64,000 nucleotides of DNA from Gentiana macrophylla (taxonomy: Eukaryota; Streptophyta; Magnoliopsida; Gentianales; Gentianaceae). Made by a program: the position numbers and the translations under genes. The stretch is taken from the NCBI GenBank assembly GCA_026214975.1, contig JAOBSW010000365.1, positions 54,340 to 118,339 on the forward strand. Direction: 5' to 3'. Below, one piece after another: positions 22,450 to 33,734 of the stretch (positions are counted from its first letter, which is position 1; the number at the start of each line of letters is the position of its first letter). The notes under the pieces were generated by a model. The model did not search any database and was not told where the DNA came from. It was given only the letters and a program-made list of their open reading frames with translations.

Positions 22450-23392
22450 TGCGTTGACTCTGATAAAAGGTTTCGGGATTTTACTTGCAGCATTTGCGAT
22501 TGCGGTTGCCACGATTTTTCGGGTGACATTCAAGGCTCCATCTTATGCTGTGGATCCAATTGGTTCAACTGTTCCTGAAGCAGATTATGTATGGAGGATA
22601 ATTCTAATGTTTGGTTCTGTTCCAGCTGCTTTAACTTACTATTGGAGATTGAAAATGCCTGAAACCGCGCGATACGTACACGGCTCTTATTGTGAATAAC
22701 CAGAAACAAGCTGCAGCAGATATGTCTAAGGTTTTGAATGTTGATCTAGAAGCAGAATTGCAAGAAGTAGGAAAACAAGAAAGACCTCAAGATTCATTTG
22801 GATTGTTTTCGAAGAGTTTCGTAAACGACACGGGCTTCATTTATTAGGGACAACAACAACATGGTTTCTTTCTGTTAGAATCTGTTGCATATTATAGTCA
22901 GAATCTGTTCCAAAAAGATATCTTCACTGCAGTAGGATGGCTTCCACCAGCAGCCACCATGAATGCACATGATGAACTCTTCAAGATAGCTAAAGCACAA
23001 AGCCTAATCGAGTTATGTGGCACAGTCCCCGGTTACTGGTTCACGGTGGCTTTGATCGACAGTATAGGGAGATTTTTATATTCAATTGTTAGGGTTTCAT
23101 AATGATGACAGGTTTCATGTTTGGTTTAGCCATCCCTTACAACCGTTTGGATTCAACCAGGAAACCATTTATACTTGTTGATCATGTATGCTTGCACCTT
23201 TTTCTTTGCAAATTTCGGGCCTAATGCCACTACATTCATTGTCCCTGCTGAGATCTTTCCAGCTAGATTAAGATCAATGTGCCACGGTATCTCAGCAGCA
23301 TGTGGGAAGCTAGGAGCAATCGTGGGCTCGTTTGGATTCTTGTATCTGTCACAGAACAAAGATAAACACAAGACTGAATTAAATCAAACATA
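22450..23392 (+). pseudogene. PHT1-type inorganic phosphate transporter, decayed
   Basis: Plant PHT1 proteins are plasma-membrane H+/phosphate symporters of the major facilitator family with 12 membrane segments. Recognisable pieces in order are [38 protein letters not shown], a loop with [65 protein letters not shown] and [13 protein letters not shown] with [11 protein letters not shown]. The N-terminal half is absent. Frameshifts lie near 22676 (extra G after ARY) and near 22870-22900, and there are disruptions around 23095-23170. The last stretch ends at a stop at about 23391, short of the usual C-terminus. It cannot encode a working transporter. Confidence 0.92.
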
Positions 23393-23611
23393 ATACCAGA
23401 AGATGATTTATGGCCAGGCATATCCTTATTTTTTTCAGAAACAGTTTCTTTGGGGATAATAATTTTACAATGCTTGCTGGAACATTTGATTCATAGAGTG
23501 TTCTGAACATCGAAATAGAGTTTTTGGTGCATAATTTTTCCAAAAGCAAAGAATAGATGAAAACATCATCAATATGCACGTTCCTTAAGTACTTGAAGGT
23601 CCATTTCAGTG
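23393..23611. other. Spacer
   Basis: No gene or repeat identified. Confidence 0.4.
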
Positions 23612-23945
23612 GCAACAGCAAACAACAAAAGAGCATTGAAACAAACGTTACTCCCCACACATTTTAAGGCTTGAAAGCAATTAATCAAACGTTTAATATA
23701 TCAAACAAACGACTATAACTTTAAAATTGACAAGAAAGAGCTATCCCTTCCCAGATCGAGGAGCAGAGAAATCAAAGGAGAAACACTTGCATGACATTTG
23801 AATGCCAAAATTTAGCTTTCATTGCCTACTAGAGCCAAAAACTTTCTGAAACAATAACTTGAAGCTCCTCATTTCCAGAGTCTTTTTGCGATTCCTATAT
23901 TTCAACAACTGAAGCAGCAACAGCTTTGTGTGATGTAGAAAATGA
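23612..23945 (-). pseudogene. NLR-8: tandem duplicate of an NLR 3' end
   Basis: Matches 24247-24605, the 3' end and flank of NLR-5. It includes the gcaacagcaaacaac stretch, the NLR 3'-flank motif near 23797 and about 100 bp coding the last residues (VEIQESQKD-like) at 23838-23942. The coding part has no LRRs upstream and stops in unrelated sequence. It arose by a ~635-bp tandem step from the NLR-5 3' end. Confidence 0.82.
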
Positions 23946-24246
23946 CGACTAAAACCCAAAGATTCGATTACATCAAGATTACCCCTTTCTCAAAAGACAA
24001 TAAAAAGAAAGGGATTAAATTTCACAATAAAATACATCTCAAGTCTCGTCTATTTATTATGAATAGTTGCTGATGGATAAATTGTAACAACACAGAAGAT
24101 GTACAATTACACAACAAGGCTTTGAGCTATAAAGTTTTTAAATGAAGTAAAGAAAAATTGAGGGACAATTCGTCGTAGTATATACCGAGCGAGTTTTAAA
24201 CAAAAAAAAAAAGGGATCAAAGAAGTCGTAAAATAAACAGTATATC
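23946..24246. other. Spacer between the duplicated NLR 3' ends
   Basis: No gene recognised. It contains an A-run near 24208. Confidence 0.4.
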
Positions 24247-24516
24247 CTGCAACAGCAAACAACAAAAGAGCATTGAAACAAACATTACTCCCCACACATT
24301 TTAAGGCTTCAAAGCAATTAATCAAACGTTTAATATATCAAACGACTATAACTTTAAAATTGACAAGAAGGAGCTATCCCTTCTCAGATAGGCATCTGTC
24401 TGTCTACTTTCAATTCATATGGCCAGATCGAGGAGCAAAGAAATCATAGGAGAAACACTTGCATGACATTTGAATGCCACAATTTAGCTTTCATTGCCTG
24501 CTAGAGCCGAAAAACT

Positions 24517-27500
24517 TTATAAAACAATAACTTGAAGCTCCTCATTTCCATAGTCTTTTTGCGCTTCCTGTATTTCAACAACTGAAGAAGCAACAGATTT
24601 TTGTGATCCGTAAACTTCAATCCTCTTCAAGGTAAGCATTTCTCCAAAACAGGGTGGTATTCTATTCAGCTCATAGCAACCATCCACGATAAGTACCTCC
24701 AGGCTGGGAAAAGACTCTACATACGCAATCCATTCAGCCAAATCTGAAAAGGAGAGATTCAAAAACTTAAGCTTTGGGAATTTTGTATCTTCCAAGTCCC
24801 ACTTAGGCCCAACAAAGGAATTATTTAGTAGCTTCAAAACCTCAAGACAAGGCATTTTACTAATCACTGGTAAATATCTCCAGTCTAAATTGCACCATGA
24901 TAACGATAGTTTCTTAAGACTTGAAAGAAAGTTAAATGAACGTAAACATGCCTCTCCCACATATTCAACATTCAGCGACTCAAGTTTACTGAGGGAGTCC
25001 AGTTTTGGAAAATGTAAACTCCAATTATAATGGGTGCAACGGAAGCTCAGTTTTCGAAGAGAAGGTGACCTTTGTAGAAAGACTTCTAAATCTTCTGTTG
25101 AGGAGACAAGTAATGATGAAAAGCTTTCCAAGTTAACCATTTGGGGGTGGGGGTATGCTTCACGTTTTTTGACACCCGATTTTCTTATGTAACACCGATC
25201 GACACGTACATGCCTAAGCCTTGTCAAGTTCCAGAAAGCTTCGGGCAAACTATCAAAATGGGGTCCACTAAGAATCAGAATTTCCAGATTCCAGCGATTG
25301 GATATGAAATCGTTTAGAGTAGGTGAAGAAAATGGATGTTCATGCGGCCTTGGAGAAAGTGAAATCGACATAAATCTCAGATGAACTGCTGAACGCATCA
25401 CTTTTATATACCGTTCATCGCAATCTAACTCTTCCAAATCCATCACTTGAACAAGTTTCAAGTTGCTAAGATCATAACGGTCATGACGACAAATTTTCCA
25501 TGTACAGTTAAAGAGCAGAGAGTGGATATTTGGACATATATCTGTAGCATCAATGACATATTCCCCTTTCATAGGGATGCAAACACGATATGGATTACGT
25601 AAAGTGGAACTCGATGAATTAGAAGCCTCGTTATTGACCATTAATTGGAAAATGTTCTCCTCTTGAGCCTTTCTTTGACAGAATTCATGCACTAGATCAT
25701 GAATCCGACAACTTTTGATCCCACCGTATGAACTTCTCTCATCAGCAATCACAAGGCTTCTGTCAACTAGATCACTTAAGTACTCTTTTGCCACATTTTT
25801 CAAGTTTTCCCGTTTGGAATTCTGCACAAATCCCTCAGCGATCCATAGCAACGTCAACTTATTCACACGAATTAATGTATCTTCTGCAAATGCTCCAAAA
25901 TAGAGAAAGCATGGCTTCAGATGCTCTGGTAAATGTTGATAACTTAATTCTAACACGCTCATACAATCTTCCGTTAAAACATAGGAACTTGTTGTTTCAA
26001 AAAATTTATTCCACCAACTTAGACTTATTTCAGTTCTAAGAAGGCCTGCGATTAAAACAATTGTCAAAGGAAGGCCTTTGCAACTCTTTGCAATCATCTT
26101 CCCAACCTCTAAAAGAGTTGGTGGGCAACCTTCTCCACTGAATGTCTTCATTCGCAACAATTCCCAACTTTCTTCATCAGATAAAAAACGCAGGTGATGA
26201 AGGATACAATCTTCTTTGGCTTGTAAAGCAACATTATGAATACGTGTTGTGAATATAACTTTACTTCCATTTTGGTTATTTGGAAGTGAGTTTTTAACTT
26301 CATCCCAGGACTTGACGTCCCGGATATAAATCCATTATAATTAGGTACCTTTTGCCTAAGAGACACTTACGGAGCATGTCAGCTAACTCTTCTTCCTTCT
26401 TATCAAACATTTTGTCATCCTTTCCCTTAATATGACCAAGAATATCAAGCAATATCATTCTAGTACTGTAAACCTGGGAAACAATACAATAAGCAAACAC
26501 GTGAAAGTGATTCCTAACGGCAGGGGCATTGTAAACCTTGTTAGCCATGGTAGTCTTCCCGAGGCCAGGCATACCAACAATAGCAACAATGTCAAGAAAC
26601 TTAGATCCATTTATAAGATTTCCAACTATTATGTCTACTTCCTCCTCCAAACCCACCATCACTTCATTGAAACCTGAAGCCCGGGGACCTTCTGGGCTTC
26701 TATTTGGAGCAACGGCTGAACAATGGAGGATTGCAGCATCGTGCGTCTTTCTACCTTCAATCTTCTTAAGCTTGCTGTTAACATCCTTAATTTCGCCTAG
26801 GACCTTCATAAGACGTGTTATATTATACCATAATGGATGACCAGTTACCAAACATGAATTGATGGCATACTCTGTTTGGTATGCCAAATCGATAACTTTT
26901 AACCAAATATCCTTTAGTTCTTTCTGCTCTTTTTGCCGTTCAAAAAGATCATCGAGATAAGGCCTCAAAGACATTAGTTCCTCCTCAATTTTGATAATTA
27001 AATTCTTTGCAAAAGGGATAAAATGGGGATCTCCTTTCAGCTTCTCCTTCAAGAACCCAATATTCTGTAAGAGGAAGTCGAAAAATCCTAGACCGTTGGT
27101 CTTTGGGAAATCATACGAAAATGAATCCCAGATACGGTCATAAGCCTGTAGAATCTTGCCTTTTACTAGTTCAACCTTCCTCAGAAAGTTACTTAAATGT
27201 GTGTTTGCCTCGGAGAAATTACCATTCATGTCATCAACAGAGAGAACAAGATACAAATCCTCTTTGACAAGAAACTCAATTTCTGCGGTTATTATCATCA
27301 TCGAATCTTCATCCTCTCCATGCTCATCAGGTGGTTCAGCTAAAAATGATATAACAAACGTTAAAGATTCTTGAAGAATTAAAAAATCGTCCTTCAAAAT
27401 ACCCACTAGATTCTCGAGGAGAAGGTCAAGGAGGACTGGAATAATCTGTCCCAAAAGAAGAGAGTCTAATCCTCTCAACTTCATTTCCTCTAAGAATCTA

Positions 27501-28444
27501 ATGTAAACGGCCTTAAAGACTGGGACACATGGTATGTACTGCTGCAGCACATTAAACAACAAAAAATTCTGTTGTGTTGTCATTTCTTCATCTACTGCTT
27601 TCACCCAATACATAAATACTAGGCTTGCTGAATATTGAGCAAGAACATGAACATTGAACGCTCGCAATTCCTTGGAATCCCCCAATTGAACAGGAGCGAG
27701 ATTAAAGAGATTATACAAAAATGTTACCTTCTTCTCGAGGGTTGCGATTTGATTGTTGAACAAAAGAATTTCATCATCAGTTTTGAACTTGTATAGATCC
27801 TTCAGGTCCTCGAGAATATCATCCGAAAATTCCACAGTCAAGCTGTTCAGAAGAGGATTGCATGTCAATGAGTACCGTAATAGAAGTTCACACGGTTCTT
27901 CAAATTTTTGCTTACAATTCTGTATTCTGTCTTGCAGATCCAGAATCCATTTTCTGCCTTTGATATCATCTTCTGTGATTTCCGAAGAGGAAAAAACAAA
28001 ATGTTGATATGTTGATATTCCCCACATATCTTCACGAGTACGGTTTACAGGTATTAAAATATGGCTGATTTCTGCATCAGTATCATCCAATTTGGAAAGG
28101 GACCAGAAGAACAGCTTCAAGAATCTTAAGCCCGATTTACAAGATCGAATATCTTCCATCATCTGATCAGCAAGTGAATTCACATATCTTCCAATTTGGA
28201 TAATTTCTGAATTCACACGTAGCCTTTCTTCAAGTGAAGAGAGCTCTGCAAGACAAGAGTCAAACGCTTCCAAAACTTCCAAATCCATTTCCTCTGTTTC
28301 TTCTGAAATCAAACGTTCTTCAAGTGAAGAGAGCTCTGCAAGACAAGAGTCAAACACTTCCAAATCCATTTCCTCTGTTTCTTCTTTCTCCTCCTTTACT
28401 GTTGAACAACTAACGAACCGCAAACACTTCCGAAACTTGTCCAT
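24517..28444 (-). pseudogene. NLR-5: full-length R1-like NLR with one frameshift
   Basis: The most complete copy, about 1,300 codons. From the ATG at 28444 (MDKFRKCLRFVSCS) it has the long R1-type N-terminal region, then a P-loop (GMPGLGKTT), kinase-2 cut after LIIMD, RNBS-B and GLPL (KGLPLTIVL), an IHD motif and a full LRR block ending at 24517. The only disruption seen is +1 base near 26325-26330: the minus strand reads ggatttatatcc where NLR-4 has ggacgatatctg. This destroys the second Asp of the DD pair and gives a stop at 26300. If it is an assembly error the gene is intact. If real, the product would be an N-terminal domain plus half an NB domain, about 714 residues. Confidence 0.9.
28210..28385. 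repeat. ~90-bp tandem duplication in the NLR-5 N-terminus
   Basis: Two in-frame copies of a unit that encodes EETEEMDLEV, FDSCLAELSSLEERL. NLR-4 has one copy. The duplication lies just after the start of the acidic N-terminal stretch. Confidence 0.88.
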
Positions 28445-28631
28445 CTTGTTCGCGATTGCCCACGAGAATCCTTACAATCTTTCTTTTTCTGATGGGAGCT
28501 TGATCTATGGGCCTTCTGCACCTTGTAAGTTATTACTGCTTGCACCAAATTGACTTCCAAAAACATTTACTAGTCTCAGGTTGTTGTGGCTGCATTTCTT
28601 GGGAAATTCTATCCCAGACTCTGCGTGGTGC
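28445..28631. promoter_or_regulatory. NLR-5 5' flank
   Basis: Shares gatgggagcttgatctatggg and the gttgttgtggctgcatttct stretch with the NLR-4 upstream region, but lacks about 110 bp next to the start codon. The shared part is cut at about 28610-28632 by the inverted-arm element, so the NLR-5 promoter may be separated from its gene. Confidence 0.5.
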
Positions 28632-29068
28632 ACTGACCCACGTGACAGTCTGTGATTGGTTGGAAAATATTACACGGCTAACTATAAGACTTTTTGTGTA
28701 TTTTTTTTTTTTACCAACTTCTGTGTATAAAATTAGTTAGAACCAAAAAAAAAAAAGTTTACATTATAACTATTTTTATATTAAAATAAGCGTTTATTTT
28801 CCCATAACATAAAATAAGTAACTCTTTATCCGAAAGACTCGATATTTTAATCTATGTATCGCGTGTCGTAAGTGTCAATATTTTTCCGTTATTTACACGC
28901 GTGACCGATACGCTTTAACACACACGTCGGTGATCAAAATATTATTATTGAAAATTTTAATATCCAATACACTTTCGACATACTGGCCAAGCACTTCCAA
29001 CACTCATGAATAAAATTTTTCAATTTTCTTCCATAATAACATTAACAATTCAGGTTTATTTGACTTTT

Positions 29069-29073
<5 letters not shown>

Positions 29074-29126
<53 letters not shown>
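29074..29126. repeat. (TA)n microsatellite
   Basis: About 26 TA units inside the inverted-arm element, at the inner edge of the left arm. Confidence 0.95.
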
Positions 29127-29128
<2 letters not shown>

Positions 29129-29571
29129 ACGCACATTGATTGAGTTCTTAAATTTTAGAATTAATGTATCATCATTTGTCTGCTGTTTGATGTCCGTGCT
29201 ACATATGTTTTAGGTGGAATGAAGAAAAAAAAAAAGCCTAATAAATATTGATTTAGTATTCGAAAATGACCCTTATATAGGGACAAATGTACTACACTTT
29301 TTCAAGTAATTCTTTTTCATGATACAAGTGTCATATAAGTTCTTAAAAAATGGTATTCATAATATCATTTTTTCTATTATCTTTTGCATGGTATATATAT
29401 GGTGAAAACAAGTAAAAATATAAGAATATGATACATGTTAATTGATAAGATATATAAAAAAAAATACCAAACCCAAAATAAACGGAAATTTTTATAGTTT
29501 TAGTTTTATAACAGAGTTATCTTTTAAAGTTATCGAAAAATAAACTCTTATTATAGGAATATAGTAAACTC

Positions 29572-29574
<3 letters not shown>

Positions 29575-29645
<71 letters not shown>
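29575..29645. repeat. (TA)n microsatellite
   Basis: About 34 TA units in the loop region of the same element. Confidence 0.95.
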
Positions 29646-30544
29646 GCTTAGTAAATGAATGGCCTAAAATAGTCATTGCTAAGGCCTCAGGACTATAAAA
29701 ATGGGTGTGTTATAATGTTGTGCTATTCTTTCAGTCATATATATAGAATATTAAAATATATATTGATATAAATAACATTCAACTTTTCAAATAAAAAATA
29801 AGATCTAAAGAAAACTGAATAAATAGACAAATTAAGATATGTAACAAACTTTATTAATATCTAAAATAGATATTCGAAATTTATATGATTTCAAAAGACC
29901 ATACAAAAATGTGTGTGACGTTCAAAATATTACAATTTGTAAAATATGATTGTTTATCAACAAAAAATACATCACTAAATGTGAATATTATTTGTCAAAT
30001 TGAAAATCTCGAATCTTAATGTTTTTGTGGAAGAAAACTAAAAAAAAAAATTTGTTCAGAAGTGTCGGTAAGTATTGGCGACATGTCGGGGAGTGTCGAC
30101 GGCACGTCGAAAGTGTGTCGGATATTAAAATTTTATGTGACAATATTTTAATCGGCCGACATGTGTCGGAGACATTTTGGTCGCGTGTCTTGTTGAAAAA
30201 GTGTCGGACACGGTGTACGACACCTAAATTAAAATATCGACATATCCTAGGAAAAGAGTTATATTTTATGTTATAGGAAAGTAAACTTATAGTGTTTTTT
30301 AATAGAAAAAATAGTTATAATGTCAACTTTTTTTTTGGTTCTAACTAAAAAAGTGTTGCTCTGTAAACAAAAAACACAAAAAAAATAAAAAATAAAAAAT
30401 TACACAGAAAGTCTTATATCGGTTACCTGTGTAATAGAGTCCTTTTTTTGAACAGAAAAGCAAATAGGTTCGGTTGCTTTCCTTCCCAAACCTTTCTCCA
30501 TTTAATACAGTCAACCAATCACAAACTGCCACGTGGGTAGATCT

Positions 30545-31144
30545 TAAGAGTTGAAGGAATGTTAAAAGGCAGCTCTGGACATTTAGGCCTGACCACTTTC
30601 TAAAATCAAAATTTTTGAAATGGTGCAGCTTGCACCTTTTACAAATCAAATATTTGAAAAGCTGTTTGCGCCTATTCCAAATCAAATATTCGGAAAGGTC
30701 ATAATAATTTTGGTTTAGGCCTGGCCACTTTCTAAAATCAAAATTTTGAAAGTGGCCTAGGCCTAGGCCTATTCCAAATCAAATATCAAATATTTGGAAA
30801 GACCATTATTATTTTAATGCTATGTGGCATCCCAATGGCCAAACAATTTGAAACAACTAAACAAAAACGAATTATCAATCACAACCATGAACCATATAGA
30901 AACACAAATACACAAAACAAAAGAAAGAGACCCGCCAAGCAGCTGCCGGCCGGTGGTGGTGCCGCCACCAGTCGGCCGAGCACCACCCGATCCCTTTTTT
31001 TTTTTTTTCTTTTATTCTTTTCGTGTATCGTTTTGCGAATCTAAAATCTTTTATCTTTTAATTACGTGATTTAAAACGATAAAATTAACTACGCAAAATA
31101 ACACGCTTTATATTGCTTAAGCTCGCTTCGATTCGATACCATCG
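30545..31144. other. Spacer with short local repeats; possible Copia leader
   Basis: At 30590-30800 the phrases ccactttctaaaatcaaaattt and ccaaatcaaatat recur. At 31121-31141 the minus strand reads TGGTATCGAATCGAAGCGAGC, which starts like a plant initiator-Met primer site (TGGTATC). No gene. Confidence 0.4.
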
Positions 31145-33124
31145 TTAGGAAATCTACGCGAACGCAATGAAATTCAAAAATTTGATTTCCTTTTACCCAA
31201 GATCGACTTCGTTTAAGCAATAAACAAACATGATAGAGCGGTGGTTACCTTGGTTGATCTAAAAGATCAACGCTTTGACCGCCTCAGAGAGTAGTTCAAG
31301 ATAGAGCCGCCAAGTGTTCGGCCTCACCGCTAGTCCACACGAACACCCGCCGGAATCCCATCATGGATTCTTATTGGAAAACTCCGGTTGCTAGATCGGC
31401 CTTTTCCCCTCTCCAACTCTCATAGGATGCTCTCTATTTTACACAAGAACTATTAGTTCTTGGAATTATGATGCATAAAAGAAATTGACACCCACACTAT
31501 ATTTATAGTGTATGTGGCGCCCCAACTAGAGTGTGGAGGAGAAGAAAACATTTTCCCAATAAAATAAGGAAAATATAATTGATTGATTTATCTCATTTAT
31601 CAGTAATATCTTATATTAAATAAATCAGGATATCATCAATATCTTATATTGAATATTCTCAAGATATTGTCAATATCTAATATCGACTATCTTTATTTTA
31701 TTACCATAAATCAATTCTACACATGTGTGTATATATATCACTTATATATATTACAAACACATAAATCTATATATAAATATCTAGCTATCACAAATGTGCA
31801 CATGTATATCTTATATACATGTACAGCACACGCATGTAACCATTTTTCCCTATACTAATATCTTATATTAATATATGGTAATCTTATTAATTAAATTGCA
31901 CAATTCAAGTGTATCTTATACACAATGATATATGCGCCCCATATGCCAATAAATTGGCATCCGGAATATTCTTTAATTAATAAATATTATTAATATCTTG
32001 TATTTAATTTATTCATAATAAATAAATACCACCATATTAATTACCACTATAACCTTTATAGTCTCGAGATAAATTCTTTCCTTATTTGGTTATCAACTAT
32101 AACCACATTTTAATCCGGCTAGATGTTCTTATGTGTGTGACCCGATAGGCTTCGAATATGTTGGCCGTAGACACAAAGTGCAAATTACGAAAATGCCCTT
32201 CATGCCTAACGATCACGGGATAGCGTCAAAGCAACACACCGTGACCCCAATCATCGGAAGAGTCAAATGCAATGACTACTATCTTTCATGTGAAAGCTTG
32301 ATTCATCGTGTAACTTACAATCCTATCATTTGTAATAATATCCATACGGTCGTTAGTCGAGTGTCAAAACATCAACGACCGTATCTTATAATCTGGATAT
32401 CATGCTCTCTCGAAGTAACTCGTTTACTCTCACTTTGCAAAGATTCACGAGAGTAAGACATTCCTTATAAGAAGGCCATTTCGGATATTCGATCCCAATT
32501 ATAGGATACGCGATTCCCGGACGACCAATCATGTATACTCCGCGATGCTTGAAGATCATACCCAATCACTACCGCATGATCGCCCGTGGCTGTGGAAACC
32601 TCAATAGTGTCAAAGCATGACAATCCACACCGTGATGCCGCGAAGACTCGGTCTTAAGGATAATTACACAACCGTCACATACATAGTGTGACACTTATCC
32701 GTGTAAGTGGGGTCGACCTAACGACGCATTCTCTAATACACGTCCCACGCATACCCAAGTGTCTCTACACTTCGATAGACGAGATCTATCAACGCCCTTA
32801 AAGACGGAAGACATCTAATACGTGCTAGTCATTTATACTATCAATGCCCTGCTCAATAGTACATCACCTAGAGACATTTAAGTATCAAACTTATTAAAGT
32901 GATTAGAGATCTCATCAACCATAATCGCCTATCATGGTTTCTCTATCACGATTTAATACTAAGGACGTTATCATATAACAATTCATAATTGGTTCTTTAA
33001 AAGAACATATATATGACAAATGTAAAAGCCATTTAATATATGTACAAACATAAAGAAATAGTAGAAATGATCGACCCGGTCGGATCCGGTCCAACCCGAT
33101 TGGGTTTAGGACACTATTTCAACA
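31145..33124 (-). mobile_element. Copia-type LTR, minus orientation
   Basis: The high-coordinate end reads TGTTGAAATAGTGTCC on the minus strand, a typical Copia LTR start. A TATA-like CTATAAATATAG lies near 31500. The low end (CCTAACGA) precedes a primer-site-like sequence. Only one LTR and a few hundred bases of leader are present, so it is a truncated or solo remnant. The low boundary is approximate. Confidence 0.55.
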
Positions 33125-33686
33125 GTATGTTGGTCAATTAATTTTGTTTTATATTGTTATTTTGGTTTTCTTATGTTTTGTTCTTTCATGATTCTTGGAT
33201 GGCGATTTGAATCTTGGATAATGCTTTGTTTCTTTCTACTTTAGGCTAGATTTGGAATTACTAATGTTCTCTTGGTGTTGTGACTTTTTTTTTTCATGAT
33301 CGCTCTGTCATTGCCCTGCAATATAATATTGGTGTTGTGTGGTGTTGTGTTCTCTCTTTCAGGAATGAAGTTGTTAGACGCCATCGCAATCACAGTGTTC
33401 GTCGTGAAGGTTTGGTTGGGATCATGGAGACAAAGGAGCAACAAGGCCTCATTTTGCTGCCCCGTCAAGCTTTGATCTTTGTTGATGTTTATGCACAAGA
33501 CAATCTTGAAATCATCGCTTGTTGTTGAAGATTGCTAAGAGTTGTGTTATGTTTTTTTCCTCGGTAGATTCGATGTCACGTGTTGGATTGGTCGATCTCT
33601 GCTTTGATTAGACAGCTACCACAACCTATCTATGTTAAATTTAACAGCTGCATATTCCACGTTACTAATCTTTTGGGTATAACACT
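33125..33686. other. Probable Helitron interior, no gene
   Basis: An open frame at 33280-33528 has no recognisable motif and is unlikely to be a gene. The stretch leads into the Helitron 3' terminus. Confidence 0.4.
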
Positions 33687-33727
33687 TCAATGGGCAGCCG
33701 TGCCTTGCACGGCTTTCATAGCCCTAA
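33687..33727 (+). mobile_element. Helitron 3' terminus
   Basis: A perfect 7-bp stem (GCCGTGC, loop CTT, GCACGGC at 33697-33713) is followed after 10 nt by CTAA at 33724-33727 and then T. This is the Helitron 3' pattern of a hairpin, a short spacer and CTRR before T. The sequence to the right returns to family A, consistent with insertion into that repeat. The matching 5' end to the left was not found. Confidence 0.72.
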
Positions 33728-33734
33728 TATACCT

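Larger units (their letters stand above)
28632..30544. mobile_element. 1.9-kb element with long inverted arms (foldback or MULE-like)
   Basis: The left arm, about 28632-29065, is an imperfect reverse complement of the right arm, about 30000-30544. Both outer ends carry ACCCACGTG-CAG and TGTGATTGGTTG. Further matched pairs are the ttagttagaaccaaaa stretch, cataacataaaata, a GTGTCG-rich part and ttttcttccat-a-aacatta. The interior is AT-rich with two (TA)n tracts and no transposase. No target duplication could be fixed, so the class is uncertain. Confidence 0.78.

Noticed and set aside
23379..23660. Minus-strand 93-codon frame, at first sight retroelement-like
   Set aside because: No RT or integrase motif could be lined up, and part overlaps the duplicated NLR 3' flank.
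30541..30570. cttaagagttgaaggaatgt resembles an NLR LRR stretch near 8106
   Set aside because: Only about 25 bases with no flanking homology.
33280..33528. Open frame of 82 codons between the Copia LTR and Helitron end
   Set aside because: No motif, no splice or promoter support, and an overlapping antisense frame of similar length.
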